Position numbers and translations under genes: made by a program. From Otatea glauca (lineage: Eukaryota > Streptophyta > Magnoliopsida > Poales > Poaceae): 64,000 nucleotides of DNA. Below are positions 32,527 through 45,484 of the stretch, in pieces. The DNA lies in contig CM070726.1 of the NCBI GenBank assembly GCA_036346275.1, forward strand, positions 24,339,410 to 24,403,409. Direction: 5' to 3'. The notes under the pieces were generated by a model that saw only the letters and a program-made list of their open reading frames with translations, did no database searches and had not been told where the DNA came from. Positions within the stretch are counted from its first letter, which is position 1; the number at the start of each line of letters is the position of its first letter.

Positions 32527-33069
32527 TCACTCATCAACTACGACATGTTGATTTGTAATACAAGTCAATGTACTAAAATTCAAACAATGAGGTATCAAGC
32601 TATGGGTATGACATATATCATGAAAATTTGATGGTACCTCACATGAAACAAGCTGTTGCATACAATTAGGATTGCCCAAAACAGCAAGCTTCAATTCAGC
32701 AAGTTTATCACAAGTTATGCATATTCTGTAAACAAGAAACTTGGCATATATGTCATAATCCTCAAATAAATTGAATTTAAAACAGTAGGCATATGTTCTA
32801 GATAAATACTTAAGAGATGAAATTTCAGAAATCTTATCTATAGCACAATTCAAGCTAATAGACTCATTCAACATGATACAGCACAAAACAGTGGCAGGGG
32901 ATATTCTAGCAAACACTTCCTTATGCGTAATCAGCACCACATGATCAAAATTATAAATATGCAATTCATCACATGGTTCTACAATTGTGGCACAAGGTGA
33001 TAACTCACTAGAATTAAGTACAACAGGAATATACTCACAAATTTGCTCTCTTTCTTGTTGTAAAATCAT
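32527..33069 (-). CDS. unrecognised retroelement-like reading frame, 180 residues
   Basis: Minus strand, ATG at 33,069 (MILQQEREQICEYIPVVLNS...). It is Cys-rich in its second half, with no zinc-knuckle spacing and no domain I know. The frame continues upstream of the ATG for about eight codons (EDANNHGTD) to a TAA, so the start may be secondary to a longer ancestral frame. The surrounding sequence looks retroelement-derived. An unclassified Gypsy-associated protein is my best guess. Confidence 0.4.
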   Translation of the reverse strand: MILQQEREQICEYIPVVLNSSELSPCATIVEPCDELHIYNFDHVVLITHKEVFARISPATVLCCIMLNESISLNCAIDKISEISSLKYLSRTYAYCFKFNLFEDYDIYAKFLVYRICITCDKLAELKLAVLGNPNCMQQLVSCEVPSNFHDICHTHSLIPHCLNFSTLTCITNQHVVVDE

Positions 33070-34190
33070 ATCTGTACCATGGTTATTAGCGTCCTCTTAG
33101 AAGAAGTAGGTACCTCAAAACTTTCACTTGATGTGATCACCCCAAAGAAATTGCAAGAACAATGGTGATAATTTCAGAACTAGAACTCCCTATTCTAATA
33201 GGGGTATTAGAGCACAAGCTATAGAATTAAGAGTATATCTTTAATCTAAAAGTTTGTGGTTACCTTTACAATGAATGGAGTACACATATATATAGGAGTG
33301 GGGGAGCGTGAGTGGTTTGGATGAACAATGAATGAATAGTACCACCCTTCCATATACACTCTCCCATCTAATTGGGAACAATCTTAATAGTTTGGAAACA
33401 AATTATTATATAATATAGGAACAATTTCCTCTTACTATGTCATGGTGATCACCTTTCTTTCTTGAAGATTGCTGAAATCCCTTCTTGCTAAGTCATGATG
33501 ATATCTTTGCCTGTGTGGAGATTGCTAATATCTCTAGCTATATCATGGTGATCTCTTTCCTTACTTGAAGATTGTTAATATCTCTCGTTCCTTTTCTTCT
33601 TTTCCTTCCTTCTCTCTTGCTTCTTTCCTTTCTTCTTTAATGGTATATATGGAAGGAGATGGAGAGGTATATGATCAGTGCATGTGAATAGTATTTTCCA
33701 TGTGGCTCTCGCCTCCCACTGGGTTCTACCATGGTACATTGACACAATTTAGCTCAAATTGAAATTTATATAATCTTTCATACCTAACAACAAGCAAGGA
33801 CCCGCTATTAAGTAGTATATAATTCTCATGTAAATACAACGAAGATTTCTTAAGGATAAGATTCACCTGTTAATATTTGATACGGCTTAGTAATTCTTTT
33901 CAGTTAATTACAATATTAAATCGAAAAGTACTGCGCGTGTGCATATTCGCATCAATTTTCATTGTATCCAATTTACATATTTAAAATGATATTGATATTG
34001 AAGGTTTGGATGCACATATATCCAAAATGACAACTATTGTGACTAGAAGGACGAAAAAAAGAGAAAAACTGTCTAGAATAGTGTTCAAATAGTGTTTCAT
34101 TGTTAAGTGAAAATTATATTTTTTGTATCTCACGAATGCAATCGAGTTTGATCTTAAAATTTTTATAGAGACATAGAAAATATTCTCCAC
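33070..34190. other. non-coding retroelement-like sequence
   Basis: Contains a TATA-like acacatatatataggagtg at about 33,271-33,290 and three loose repeats of a unit with catggtgatc.ctttc...cttgaagattg between 33,440 and 33,590. No gene is seen. Confidence 0.4.
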
Positions 34191-34319
34191 TACCTATCTT
34201 ATCTTAACTAATAAAATGCGAATTTACCCCACCCAGGAACAATCGTCCCACCCGGTCCAATGGTCACCTGTCTGGCCGCGTCTTTTCTTCCCCAACTGCT
34301 CGATTGGCCTCGTGCCCAT

Positions 34320-37120
34320 AGTTCCTAATCTAGAAAAAATTTCAGAAATTTATCCAAGATTTTGGATTTCGGCCGGTGACGAGATTCAAAATCCTGACCA
34401 GATAAAATTGTTTGAAAAAAATTCAAATTGCTATAGTAATTTCGAAAAAGTTCTACATATTTTGCCAAAATCTCGGGTATTTTGACTGGATTTTGACTTT
34501 TGAGGACCAGATTTGGGTCAATAACTCTTAAGAATGTCATCTTACATGAAAATTTGTTGAAAAATCGAATTTTTTGAGATGGTTTTATAAAAATAGCAGA
34601 AACACTTTTAGATTTTTATAAAATTGTACAAGCTTGATTACGCTTTGAAACGTTTGTGCTACCATATATAGTAGTATAGTATCATACAGAATTTTTTTGA
34701 AAATAAGTGAACTTCATTTGTTATATTTAAAAATACAAAAATAGAATAAACATAATTGAGACAATAACCGTGTCAAAATTTTACAAATTATCTCGAGTGT
34801 GATCATGATCCAAAATTTTTAAGAGAGCTTAAAAATTGTCTTAGAATCCTTATCTAAAAGGTTCAAAAATTTTAAACTTATTTTGATTGCTCAATCAAAT
34901 CTATGGAAACAATACATGTAGCAACGTAAAACTTTAATCAGGATAGTAGCACTGTCACAATTTTTGAAAATTTTATGGGAACATTAGTGATACCTCAAGA
35001 CCATCCACCAAAATTTTTCAACACTTTTGAACGTAGTTTGAACCATTTTTTATTCGGCTGAAGTTTGCGATCAGCCTTCAATAGCACTGTACGAATTTTT
35101 GAAAATTCTTTAAGCTTGATCATCATCTAAAAATCTTATGGGAACATTATTGGTGCGTCAAGACCATCTACAAAAATGTTTAAAATTTTATAATGTAGTT
35201 TGCACTATTTTTTCATTTAGTTGAAATTTGTCGGTCAACGTTTTATTAGGACAGTAGCACTGTTAGAATTTGTAAAAATTCTTCAGGCTTATTCATCATC
35301 TAAACTTTTTATGAGAACATTAGTGATATGTCAGGATCATTCACAAAAAATTTTAACATCATTTTGACTATTTTTCACTAGATTGAATTTCGCCGAGATT
35401 TCGACCCAAATTTCGGTTAAAAGATTCTGGATTTCTAATTATCTTTTTGAATTCTAACCAGATTTTATTTAAAATTATAAGATTTCATTAAATTTTCGTA
35501 TTTCACTTAACGGAAAACGAAATTTCATACCATGCTAGTCCCACTCAGGGTCCCAAATTTCGGCGAAATTTCGAATTTTGGACCACCCCGAAATCTAAAG
35601 TACCGGCCGAAAAAAATTAAAAAAATTTGAAATTGGTACAGTACCCAAAATTTCGGTTTTTTCAGCAAAATTTCGAGTTTTTTTGGCCGGTTTTGAAAGT
35701 TTTAGGGCCGGATTTGGTCCAATAACCCTTAGGAAAGTCACCTCCTATGAAAATTTGTTGAAAAAACAATTTTTTTAAACATTTTAAAATTTTGGCAGAA
35801 ACACTGTCAGATTTTTATAAAATTGTACTGGCTTGATAATAAGCTAAAAATTTATGGTACTATCCTTAGTAGTTTAGGATCATACATAAAAAATTTCAAA
35901 ATAATTTAACTTCATTTGTTATCTTTAAAAAATCAAAAATAGAACGAACATAATTGGGACAATTATATTGTGAGAATTTTATAAATTTTCTTGGGTGTGA
36001 TTATGATCTAAAATTTTTGTGAGAGATTAATAATTGACTCAGTACCATTATATAAATTTTTCAAAAAATTTCAACTTTGTTTGTTTGGTCAATCAAATCT
36101 ATGTAAGCATTGAACTTCGTTTGTTATATTATATTTCAAAAATCAAAAAGAAAAGAACATAACTGGTACTGTGCCTTGTAAGAATTTTATAAATTCATTG
36201 GAGTGTGATAATGAATCAAAATTTTTATGGGATATTAAAAACTTCCTTATCACCATTCTGTAAAATGTTCAAAAATTTTTAAATTTTTTTTATTGCTAAA
36301 GCAAATCTATGTATTGATCATTAGACTTTTATCAGGACGTAGCACTGTCTGAATTTTTAAACATTATTTGAGAATGATCATCATCTAAAAATTCTAAGGA
36401 AACATTAATGTTACATCAGGACCATCCACAAAAATTTTCAAAAGTTTTTAACGTGGTTTACATAATTTTTCATTTTGTTCAAGTTTGCCGGTAAGCCTTT
36501 TAACAGTATAAGAGTCTTTGTTCGAATTTGTAAAAATTCATACAGTTTGATCATCATCTGAAAATTTTATGAGAGCATTATAGATACATCATAACCATGC
36601 AAAAAAAAAATTCAATAGTTTCTAACTTGATTTGTACCATTTTCCATTCGGATCAAACTTGTCGGTCAGTGTTCTATGAGGACAGTATCACTTTCCGAAT
36701 TTTTAAAAATTCCTCACATTTGATAATCAGCTGAACTTTTTTTGAGAACATTAGTTATGGATCATAACCATGCAAAAAAAATTCAATAGTTTATAACTTG
36801 ATTTGTACCATTTTCCATTCGGATCAAACTTGTCAGTCAGTGTTTTATCCGGACAGTACCACTCATCGAATTTTTTAAAATTCGTCAGATGTGATAATCA
36901 GTTGAAATTTTTGTGAGAATATCAGCAATGTGTCGGGAACCTCCAAAAACAATTTCAAAATTTTTCGTTTATGTTTAGACCACTTTTTAGCCGGTACAAA
37001 AAACCCAAAATTTCAGGTTTTTTCGGCGAATTTCGGATTTTTTTTTCGGAACGGACCGGATTTGAATTTTCAAATTCAAATTTTGTCTAAAATATTTTCG
37101 AAATTTCACGATACCAGGTA
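34320..37120. repeat. AT-rich array of degenerate tandem repeats, about 2.8 kb
   Basis: A unit of roughly 170-200 bp recurs at least six to eight times with heavy divergence. Its landmarks are aggacagtagcactgt, gaatttttgaaaatt, gatcatcatctaaaaat, atgggaacattagtg, tcaagaccatccacaaaaat and attcggctgaagttt. Two larger blocks (34,330-35,560 and 35,570-37,110) each start with a longer aaatttcgg / ggccgg-rich segment, so the whole also looks duplicated at the 1.2-1.5-kb scale. No coding. The repeat family is unknown to me. Confidence 0.6.
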
Positions 37121-38760
37121 CGAAATTTATTGCGAAACCGAATTTTCAAACCTGGATTCCACTTCCACCTCCATCTAGCATCACCCCTTCTTCTCCACCG
37201 TGCACCGAGCTCCAGCATCACCACCGCCACCCAAAGTCTACCGACTCCTTTTCCCACTGCCTCCGCCCATCCGAAATCGACGATGACCCCAACGCCGGTT
37301 AGCTCCCGTGGATCCAAATCCAGTTGAGCCGCCGCCGCCGCCGCCGCAAGGATTGGCCGAGGACAACACCGGCGACCTTGACGCCGGCGAGCTCCCATGG
37401 ATCCATATCTAGTTGAGCCGCCGCCGCCGCCGCCATCGCAAGGAGCCGCCTTGACAACACCGGCGACCCCCACCTCTGCTCCATCAACTTCATCCCCGTC
37501 CCCAAGTACTATTGCTCTGCACCGACACCAGCGACTACATCTTCACCGACGGCTTCTTCCTTTGCTTTGGTGTCCTCTACCATTGAGTTCCCCTTCGTCT
37601 AGCCGCCGTAGACGCTGCGCTGCCTCCCTCACTTTTGCTGTTTCTTCGCCGCCGTCGTCACCTACGCCAGACATCAAGTGCCACAGCCATTCGAGAAGAC
37701 GATCCACCACCCATCGCAGTCGATCCTTGCTCCTGTTCGGGTTTGGTTGAGCCACCATCGGCGCATGGACTCGCCTCAACGACGACGGTGCTACCCATCT
37801 ACATCAAGCCAGATCCACCACCAATGTTTCTAGCTACAAGCCTACAACCCCTTCTGGCCTTCTCCAATCCCAGCGACCACTGCTCAAATTCTTCGTCCCC
37901 TAGGTTGATCTCAATTCCTCCCCTTTCTTTCTCTCTTGTCATTGTTCTTTTTAAAATGACACTGTTCTTGATCATTGTTAATTATGGACCGTTAGTGTTA
38001 ACAGTGGATTAACTCTAATTTGTTCACCAAAAAATGAAGTTACATATGGCACGAAGTAGATGTGTTCATTGTTGCCGGTCTGTATTTCAATATAATTCTT
38101 CTTCAGTTCAATTATTTCCACTTACTACATTGTTGAGCATCAAATGATGTAGCTGGCCAGGGGAGAGGGTTTGAAGCTGCCGTAGTAGTCTCTAGTAGAT
38201 GTGTAGAACGGTTTAACTGATTATGGCTTTCCTTAATATTGTTATGCTTCTTTTAGCTCAATGTTGTTGACCAGTTTGAAGCAATGCTTCATTCAGCAAG
38301 GAGTTTAATTGTGCTACTAACCCATATCTACGTTCTAGATGCAACCACAAAATTAAACTTTTTAGCAAAATGTGCCACTTTCTGTCCCTGGATATATGGT
38401 AAATAGGAAGTTTTAGGCTGTCACATACCGGCATTAAGGGACTGTAATGGAGAACAAATTTTCCTGAGAGTTAAATCAGTGGTATTTGGTCTTGGTCATG
38501 TTGTTCATTTTTGTTAGTTTAATACTTTAATGTCTAATTCCTCAATTTGCAACTATTCAATTTTACTATTTAACAATGTAATAATATTATGTTCTTTTCA
38601 TATTTGCTTCCTCTGAGAACCAAAGTTATGCCATGAAATGGTGGCTAAGCTGAGTGTCATCCTTGCAGAAGACAACAGCGGCAGCCCCCTGGATTTAAGG
38701 CAGCAGCACTCTGCTGCCGCTTTCTCGCTTGATATTTCAAGTATGGCAGTGCATTATTGA
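37121..38760. other. GC-rich segment with CCG microsatellites, no supported gene
   Basis: An 89-bp tandem duplication (landmark agctcccgtggatcca at 37,301 and agctcccatggatcca at 37,390) carries two (gcc)n runs. Several overlapping frames here are only Ser/Pro/Ala low-complexity translations of this composition. It may be a 5' region of a decayed gene or repeat. Bases 38,000-38,760 are ordinary AT-rich sequence. Confidence 0.4.
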
Positions 38761-39104
38761 TTCTTCTACCGTATATGCTATGTGAATTTCATGTGTTCCA
38801 TGAAATGCTTAAAAGTTATAATACTATTGCGCAGTTGTTGTCGTGTACGTAAATGTGATTAATGTTAGACTTAATGAACCATAAGTCCACAACTAAGACA
38901 AGTAATTATTTTACTGTACTCATAGCCCAAATCAAAGTGTCATTTGTAACCTGTTTTCGTGGAAATAGACCGCTCTCCAGTGCATTGTCATACTCACAAT
39001 ACATTAGTAAATGTTTTATGTGTAATACCAAGCGAGAAGAAATCACTTTGGGACTAATCATAGATTGAGAATTGGAAAGGACCATGTGATTGGCAGAAAA
39101 AAAA

Positions 39105-39601
39105 TGCTGGGGGCTCCAGCCGGCGGCCCAGAAGAAAAACAGAGCGGCGGGCAGCGCAGCCGCAGGAGCGAAGAAAAAGGAAGCAGAGGGAGCGATGCTA
39201 CAGTGTGCAAACATTGTCTACGGGAGCGCTACAGTGCTGCACAGGGACGCGCTACAAGTTCCTGTCGGCAGTAGCACAGGAAAAAAGAAAGCGAAGTGAC
39301 AGCTCCAAGCGCAAGCAAAAGAGAGGAGAGAGAAAAGAAAGGAGAAGAAAATTTTAAGAGATTATTTTCAGATTGTGTTTTTATATAAAGGGATCCTTGT
39401 GCGTGTTCTTTGACGATAATCATTAAGTATGGATCCTAGTCTACAAGTTTTTATTTGCGTACAATTGCTTTCTAGTTTGTTTGCTTAATCTAGTTTATTT
39501 TTCATGGTCTTATATACTTTAAGTTTCATCGTTATTTTATTAATTTCTAGAATTAATAAAATAGAAAAGAATAGTTTTAAGTGTTAGTTTTCACCAATTC
39601 A
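39105..39601 (+). repeat. Copia-type LTR, copy A
   Basis: Starts tgctgg and ends aattca. It contains ctgtcggcagtagcacagg, a TATA-like ttatataaaggg at about 39,378, and a run of agagagaaaag. A related copy lies at 53,030-53,679. A primer binding site follows 31 bases downstream. LTR limits are inferred from TG...CA and the alignment of the two copies. Confidence 0.65.
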
Positions 39602-39632
39602 TCTCCTCGCTTGGTGCGTCTCGACCCTTTAA

Positions 39633-39646
39633 TTGGTATTAGAGCA
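39633..39646 (+). other. primer binding site downstream of LTR copy A
   Basis: ttggtattagagca differs from the initiator-tRNA complement (tggtatcagagc) at one base. Confidence 0.75.
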
Positions 39647-39680
39647 TGTTGCTCTAGGTTTAATTTAACAATTAGGAGCA

Positions 39681-40690
39681 ATGTCGCAAGTTGCATCTTT
39701 TTCTATAAATAAACCTCATGTTTTTAATAATGATGTTTCTAATGATACACTCATTATTTTAGCCACTGTTGAAAAGGAAAAGGATATTGATAACATGGAT
39801 TTTGATGTACTTTCAATTTTGTCTAAAAAAAGTAAACAAAGCCTTAAAGAACAAAATTTAAAAAAAAAACAATAAAAAAGGTTTTCAAGTGTGATGAATT
39901 TGGTCATTTTAAAAGTGATTGTCCAATGATTGCTAACAAGAAGTTCATCTCTTTTTGCAAAAGTAAATTTTCAGGTAAGAAAATGAAGCAAGTACTTTAT
40001 ATGGCATTCTTGAAGATGGTGAAGGAGCTTGATCTCACAAGTAACAGGGAAGAGGATCATCCATTGGCACCTGTTAGGAAGGATGGTGATATTGTTGATC
40101 ATTGCCTTGTGGGAAAGGAGACAGGCAATGAGGATGATGATCAGGGTTCACAAAACCGCGAAAAACAGCTTGGTTTTCGCGGTTTTCGACTTTACCGCGC
40201 CGGTTCGAGATCCAAAACCGTTTGATAAACCGATCTAATTTTTAAAAAAATTCAAAAAAATTGAAAAATTTTATTTGTTGAAAACTGTTCGAAAACCGTT
40301 GAAAACCCACGGTTTTCGCAAAAAACCGCTCGAAAAATCTTTTTCAGGAACATTTAATTGATCAGCTTGTTTTTTGCAAAAAATCGCGGTTTTTCGTTGA
40401 AAACCGAACAATTTTCAAATTTGTTTTCAAATTTTTTTGATTTCTTAACCCTTCGGTTTCCGATGGTTTTTAAGCGATTTTTGCGGTTATCACGGTTTCG
40501 GTTTATGCGGTTTTTCACGGTTTCGGTTTTGTGGACCGTGATGATGATGATGATTATGAGGACATTGATGATGACAATGAGCTACCAAATTTGGAATTTA
40601 TGAAGCTTTCTTACAAAAGAGAGAATTTCAAATGCCTTGATTAAGAAATTTAAAGCATTAAAATTGGACTACGTAGTCTTCTTTCTACCA
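39681..40690 (+). pseudogene. Copia gag fragment, broken and interrupted by a small TIR element
   Basis: ATG 39,681 starts a frame (MSQVASFSINKPHVFNNDV) that passes through a Lys-rich segment with a stop at 39,873. A degenerate zinc knuckle follows at about 39,890 (KCDEFGHFKSDCP, one Cys lost to Phe). The acidic frame 39,926-40,144 is cut by the TIR element 40,145-40,537 and resumes as DDDDYEDIDDDNELPNLEFM. Coding similarity ends near 40,690, where other Copia LTR sequence begins. No capsid core is left. Confidence 0.6.
40145..40537. mobile_element. TIR element of 393 bp (aaaaccg-rich), inside gag
   Basis: The left end ggttcacaaaaccg and the reverse complement of the right end, ggtccacaaaaccg, match at 13 of 14 bases. 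The interior is packed with aaaaccg / cggtttt words that can fold back. The flanks are GAT-repeat sequence on both sides, so the target duplication cannot be defined. Confidence 0.65.
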
Positions 40691-43600
40691 CTAGCGGAGG
40701 TCAAGCCGTGGATGTTTGTGAGTATTTGACACTTGTTAGGCTTGTAACGATTTGTGTGTTTGTCTTGGGCTTGAAAAACTGAGTTTGCAATTTTGGGGTG
40801 CTGTCAGTGTTCTATCGGTTTGATTGACCCAGTGAGCTTAAGCGATGCATTTAATTGAGAATTGATACTGGTGTTGATTATATGTTGCATATTATGTTGA
40901 GCAGTGCTATATGATGTCTTGATTGTTTGAGATTGTTGCAGGACTTCAGAACTAGGTCTTGTGAGGCAGAGGAGACCGGGACTAAGCTAGGAGAGCTGAG
41001 GTTCAGACGGTCAAGGTGACGTCGGAAGAGGACTAAGGCTAGGGAGTTGCTGCAAGTTGGGATGATAAGTGGATGGATGAGATACTAACTTGAGCCCTAC
41101 TCAAACGAAGGATGATCGTTGGATCAAGGGTAAGAGAGTAGAGTAGAGGTCAAGTTAGTATTAAAGGGTTATTGGATTTTGAAATTAAGTGACGCTTTGA
41201 AAAGCATGCAAGAGTATGGTTAAAACCCGTTATATTGTTGGGTTACGAGTTAGCCCATGTATGAGTGAGAGAGTGAATCTTAACCCTTGATAAGGTTTCT
41301 TGAGGACTAAAAAAGTCATCTAAGGGTGAGGTTGCTCCTATTATGCTATAAATAGATGGGTGGAGGGATGTCTCCATGCCAAGCGTTAGGGAAGAGATTT
41401 TTATTTCCTTATGCTCTTTTGAGCTTTGGCCACCATGAAGTGTGGCTTTGTAACCATCTATCTCCAAGGCAATGCAAGATTCAAATTCATCATGATAAAT
41501 TTTATTTTATTTCTTTCATTTTTACTTGGTTCTTTCATGCAACTTGAGCTTTGCTTCCCCTCCTTCTACTTGCTGTGATTCTATTGGATGCGAAATAGGT
41601 TGAAGAATTCATTTATAATATATCCCAACCCAGCAAGATCCATTAGAACTTATTTTTGCTCATGTTGTGCTTGCAATGTTGTGTTTTGAGATAAAATCGT
41701 TGTTTTTAGTGCAGCTCGAATCTTTTGTATGAAAGGTTGAGACGTTGGACTTATTCTTGCAATTTCTTTGGGACTTATAATCCTAATATCATTTTCTAGT
41801 TGTGGTTCAAATTTCATCAAGTTTGGATGGATAGACCTTGAGTAATTTAAGTGTCTCCTCGCGGTAAAGTTTCTAAAATTCTGGTTTTTGTGCAGCGTGG
41901 ATGTCAAGTTAGATAGATCTCTCATTTGGAATTTTTTGGAAATTATTTTTGGAATCATAACCCTGAGGACTTTATCTAGTTATGTGTAACACCCTAAAAT
42001 TTGCTCTAATTTAAATTTTGAGTATTTTTTATTTTTAAGAATTTCTGGGAATTTATTAGAATTAAAATTGGATTTATTCATTTCTGACCTTTCTTGAATT
42101 CAATTAAATTCATGCAATATTTTATGCAAAGTTTTATTAAAAATATTTTATTTGAGTTCCAAATGTCTCAAAGTATTTTCTAGAATTTTTCTGAATATTT
42201 CCGGGTAATTTTACTATTTATTTCGGCTTTGTTTATTTATCTGATTTATTTTTTTAATCAGAAATGTTTTATAAATTGGGTGAATAGTACTGGGCCAGCC
42301 CAGCACTGTGCTTAGCCCGGCCCAGTTCACCGCAAACCCTAACCGCCACGCACCCAAGCCGTCTGATTGAGATCCAGCGGCTGCCGTTGCGCCATGTCGC
42401 CCGAACGCGTGCGCCATTGGATCGCTGCGAGCGGACGCTTGGGATTTCGCCACGTCGCTTCGTCCCCGCGAGATCGCCGGAGGGACGTGGGCTTTGATGG
42501 CCGTGATTACCTCCGGCAATTTCGCGCACGTCGAGGCCCTTTAAGCCGCGTTGGTGAGCGCGTTCTGCAGAGGACTCAACGCCGCGTCTTTTGACTCCTT
42601 GCACGCACGCCAAGACCCCCTTCTAGCGCCAGCTGTTGCTCGCCATAGTTGCTTTCTTTCGCCGCCGTTGTTTTTGCTTCCTCTCGTCGTCGTCCGAGCC
42701 GCTCCGCCGTGCTCCGACCCCGTCCCGAGTTCACCGAAGCAAGCCGCATCGAGTGGACCACTTCTTCACGTCATAGAACCACCAGACCTCCGTAGACCGC
42801 GTCGTCTTCCTTAGCTCCGGCCACTTCTATCCGCTACGCCATCGTCGACCTTCGCGAGCTTCATCCGCCGTCCGATCTTCATCTGACCGTTCAGGTGAGA
42901 CCGCGTAGTCATCTCAGTTCTTTCCTTGGTTTTAATCTGTACCGTTAGATCTATAGATGTGCGGCTCGGATGCGTCTGTATAGTTTTAACTAGGGTAGAT
43001 CCTGGCCGTTGTTTTGTTGATGGATGAGTGTGATTGCGCCACATCGCTAGTTTGCATAGTAAACCGCTCGGGTATCGGGGACCGTCGGATTAGATCTGTG
43101 CGGTGCCAGTAGGCTTGGGCTGAGTCGGGTGGATCCGCATCGTTCATTTTTGAACAAGTGGCGGTGATTGCGCCGCGCCTTTGTCAAATCGCGTGCGGCC
43201 GCGTGTCCCCTTTGACCGAAGCGTGACCGAGTCTCGACCGTCGATTTCCGCAAACCGTCGCGATTGCACCGCGTGTCGCTGCGGAGCCGAGGCGTCGCCA
43301 GACGTGCGCGGGATTGGACCATTGGATTTGGGTGCATCGTCGAATGTGTGACGCGTGGGGGTGCGGAGTGCGAGGCGTTGCCAAGTCGTCCGTGCGCTGG
43401 CCGTTGGATCTGTCAGCCCGTTCGATGGCCGACGCGTGTCACGCGGATTTCGGCGCAGCACGTTAGATCTGGCCGTTGATCTTTTGACGACCATGATTGC
43501 ACTGCGTGGAAGGGATCCGACCGTTGGTTAAGGACCGCTGAGATGATGTCACGTGTCCACGCTCGAATCTCGAGGCAATCGGTGGCGACGCCCAGCCGAC

Positions 43601-45484
43601 GTTAGTGCCGACGTCGCAGCGACGTCGATCCGACGTCATCCGTGGGGCCAGCGATCGCTCGTGGACCGAGTCCATGGTGGATCGACCCGAGCCGTGGATT
43701 GGGTCCATAGACCGAGGTGACGTGGCAACCCCAGAGCATGCCACGTGTCAGATGACGTCATTTCTCCAGAAAAATATTTTTGCCAAAATTCTTTTCTGTG
43801 CTGACATCATCATGATGCGATGCTGACGTCATAAATGCGATTTTTCAGTATAAAAATAATTCAGAAAAATCGGATTTTCTAGTTTCTGTATTTTCAGATT
43901 TATTTTAAACTTCAAACGACTATAACTTTTGCATTTTAACTCGGATTTGGGTGATTCAAATTTCTAAAAATTCATAAAATTGTGATCTCTTTAATGGTGA
44001 ATTTTATTTGTATTTTTTAGGTCATTTAGTCTACTGTATTAGTTATTTATTGCATATATTGTTTGTACGCGTAGACGCAAATTTGCCGGAAGGTTTCGAG
44101 GAAGAGTTCGTCGCTCAAGACCAAGCTTCAGAACACGACCAGCAACTCTTTGAAGGAAAGTGATGCTTTGATCATTTTGATCCCAGATTTTAAAATGTAA
44201 TTTATGCTTTCAAATTATGCATGCTAATTTATTTAAAGTGAATTTAAATTAAATTGGGTAATGTAGCTAATCAACCCATATTGTTATTGTCACCATGAAT
44301 TATTATTTGTATGCCCTGAAATCTTTGTCAGCCTAGGATTGATTGTATTTGTTGGATAATAATATGATGCCAATACGGGAGGCTAGACCGTGAATAGATG
44401 CTTAGCCTTGCAACGAATCATGAATGATCTTTCGGGAAATACTACAATATTGACTAATGAAATATTGAATTTATTTTGAAAGTGGTGTGATGATGCCTCC
44501 TGGTGAGATTGAGGTACAGAGACCTGTGTGGTTCTGTACCGATATTGAGTTGTTGCTGGCATGTGTTGCACAATAATCAACTGGGTGGGAAATGATTTAG
44601 ACTGGTGTAAGGTCGAGGATGCCGACTAGAGGGGGGGTGAATAGGCGGCTTTTTCAAAAAAAACTTTCTCTTTCTAATTTCTACAAAGCACTTCACCCCT
44701 AATTACCCTGATGCCAAAACCTTATCAAAAATAATGCGGAAGCGATAAACTAAGGTTTTGACAATCAAAGACTAAAACAACTAGGCTCACTATGTGAGCT
44801 AACTAATTATGTCTCTAACAATAATTGTAATACTAAAGACAAGCAATCAAACAATTTAATTCTATGAATGTAAATTGCTTGAATATAAATAAAGAGAACA
44901 AAGCAAGCATAAGAGACACAATACTTTTTACCGTGGTGATCGGAGACTTGCCGGTCTCCCCTAGTCCACGTTGAGGTTAGCCCAAACACATTGGACCGGC
45001 TCCACGAATTGAGCACCCACCTCGAATCCACTAGATGTGGTTTTCACGCTTCGCAGAGGCTCAACCCGAACCTTCACAAACTTCGCCGGGCTTCTCACAA
45101 CCTTGAGAGCTCCCGCAAGACGACGCCCACGCCGTCTAGGAGTCGGCAACCTCCAAGAGTAACAAGCCGAATCCTCTCGCTTGAACTTCACCAAGCACAA
45201 CACATGTGCTTCCGGTGATCACCAAGTGCAACACATGCACAAGGATCCTCCTCAAGTGCAACACATGCACAAGAGACTCTCAATCCTCTCCTAATTGCAA
45301 CACATGCAATTAGAGGCTCACACTAGCTCAAGAAGCAAATGGGAGAAGGCAACACATGCACACAACTCCTATAAACACCCAAATGCTCTAGCACACAGCC
45401 AACTTCCTGCCCTTGCCCCCCAAGGCCTCCTTTTATAGCCTCCAAGCCAAAACTAGCCGTTGGGGGCGAAATGGGCAAAGATCC

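Noticed and set aside
37397..37750. 117-residue Ser/Pro-rich frame
   Set aside because: Composition is explained by CCG/CCT-rich DNA. There is no domain and other frames of the same region look alike.
42214..43826. Several Arg-rich frames on both strands
   Set aside because: They are by-products of the CG-rich part of a Gypsy-type LTR that has clear ends and a target duplication.
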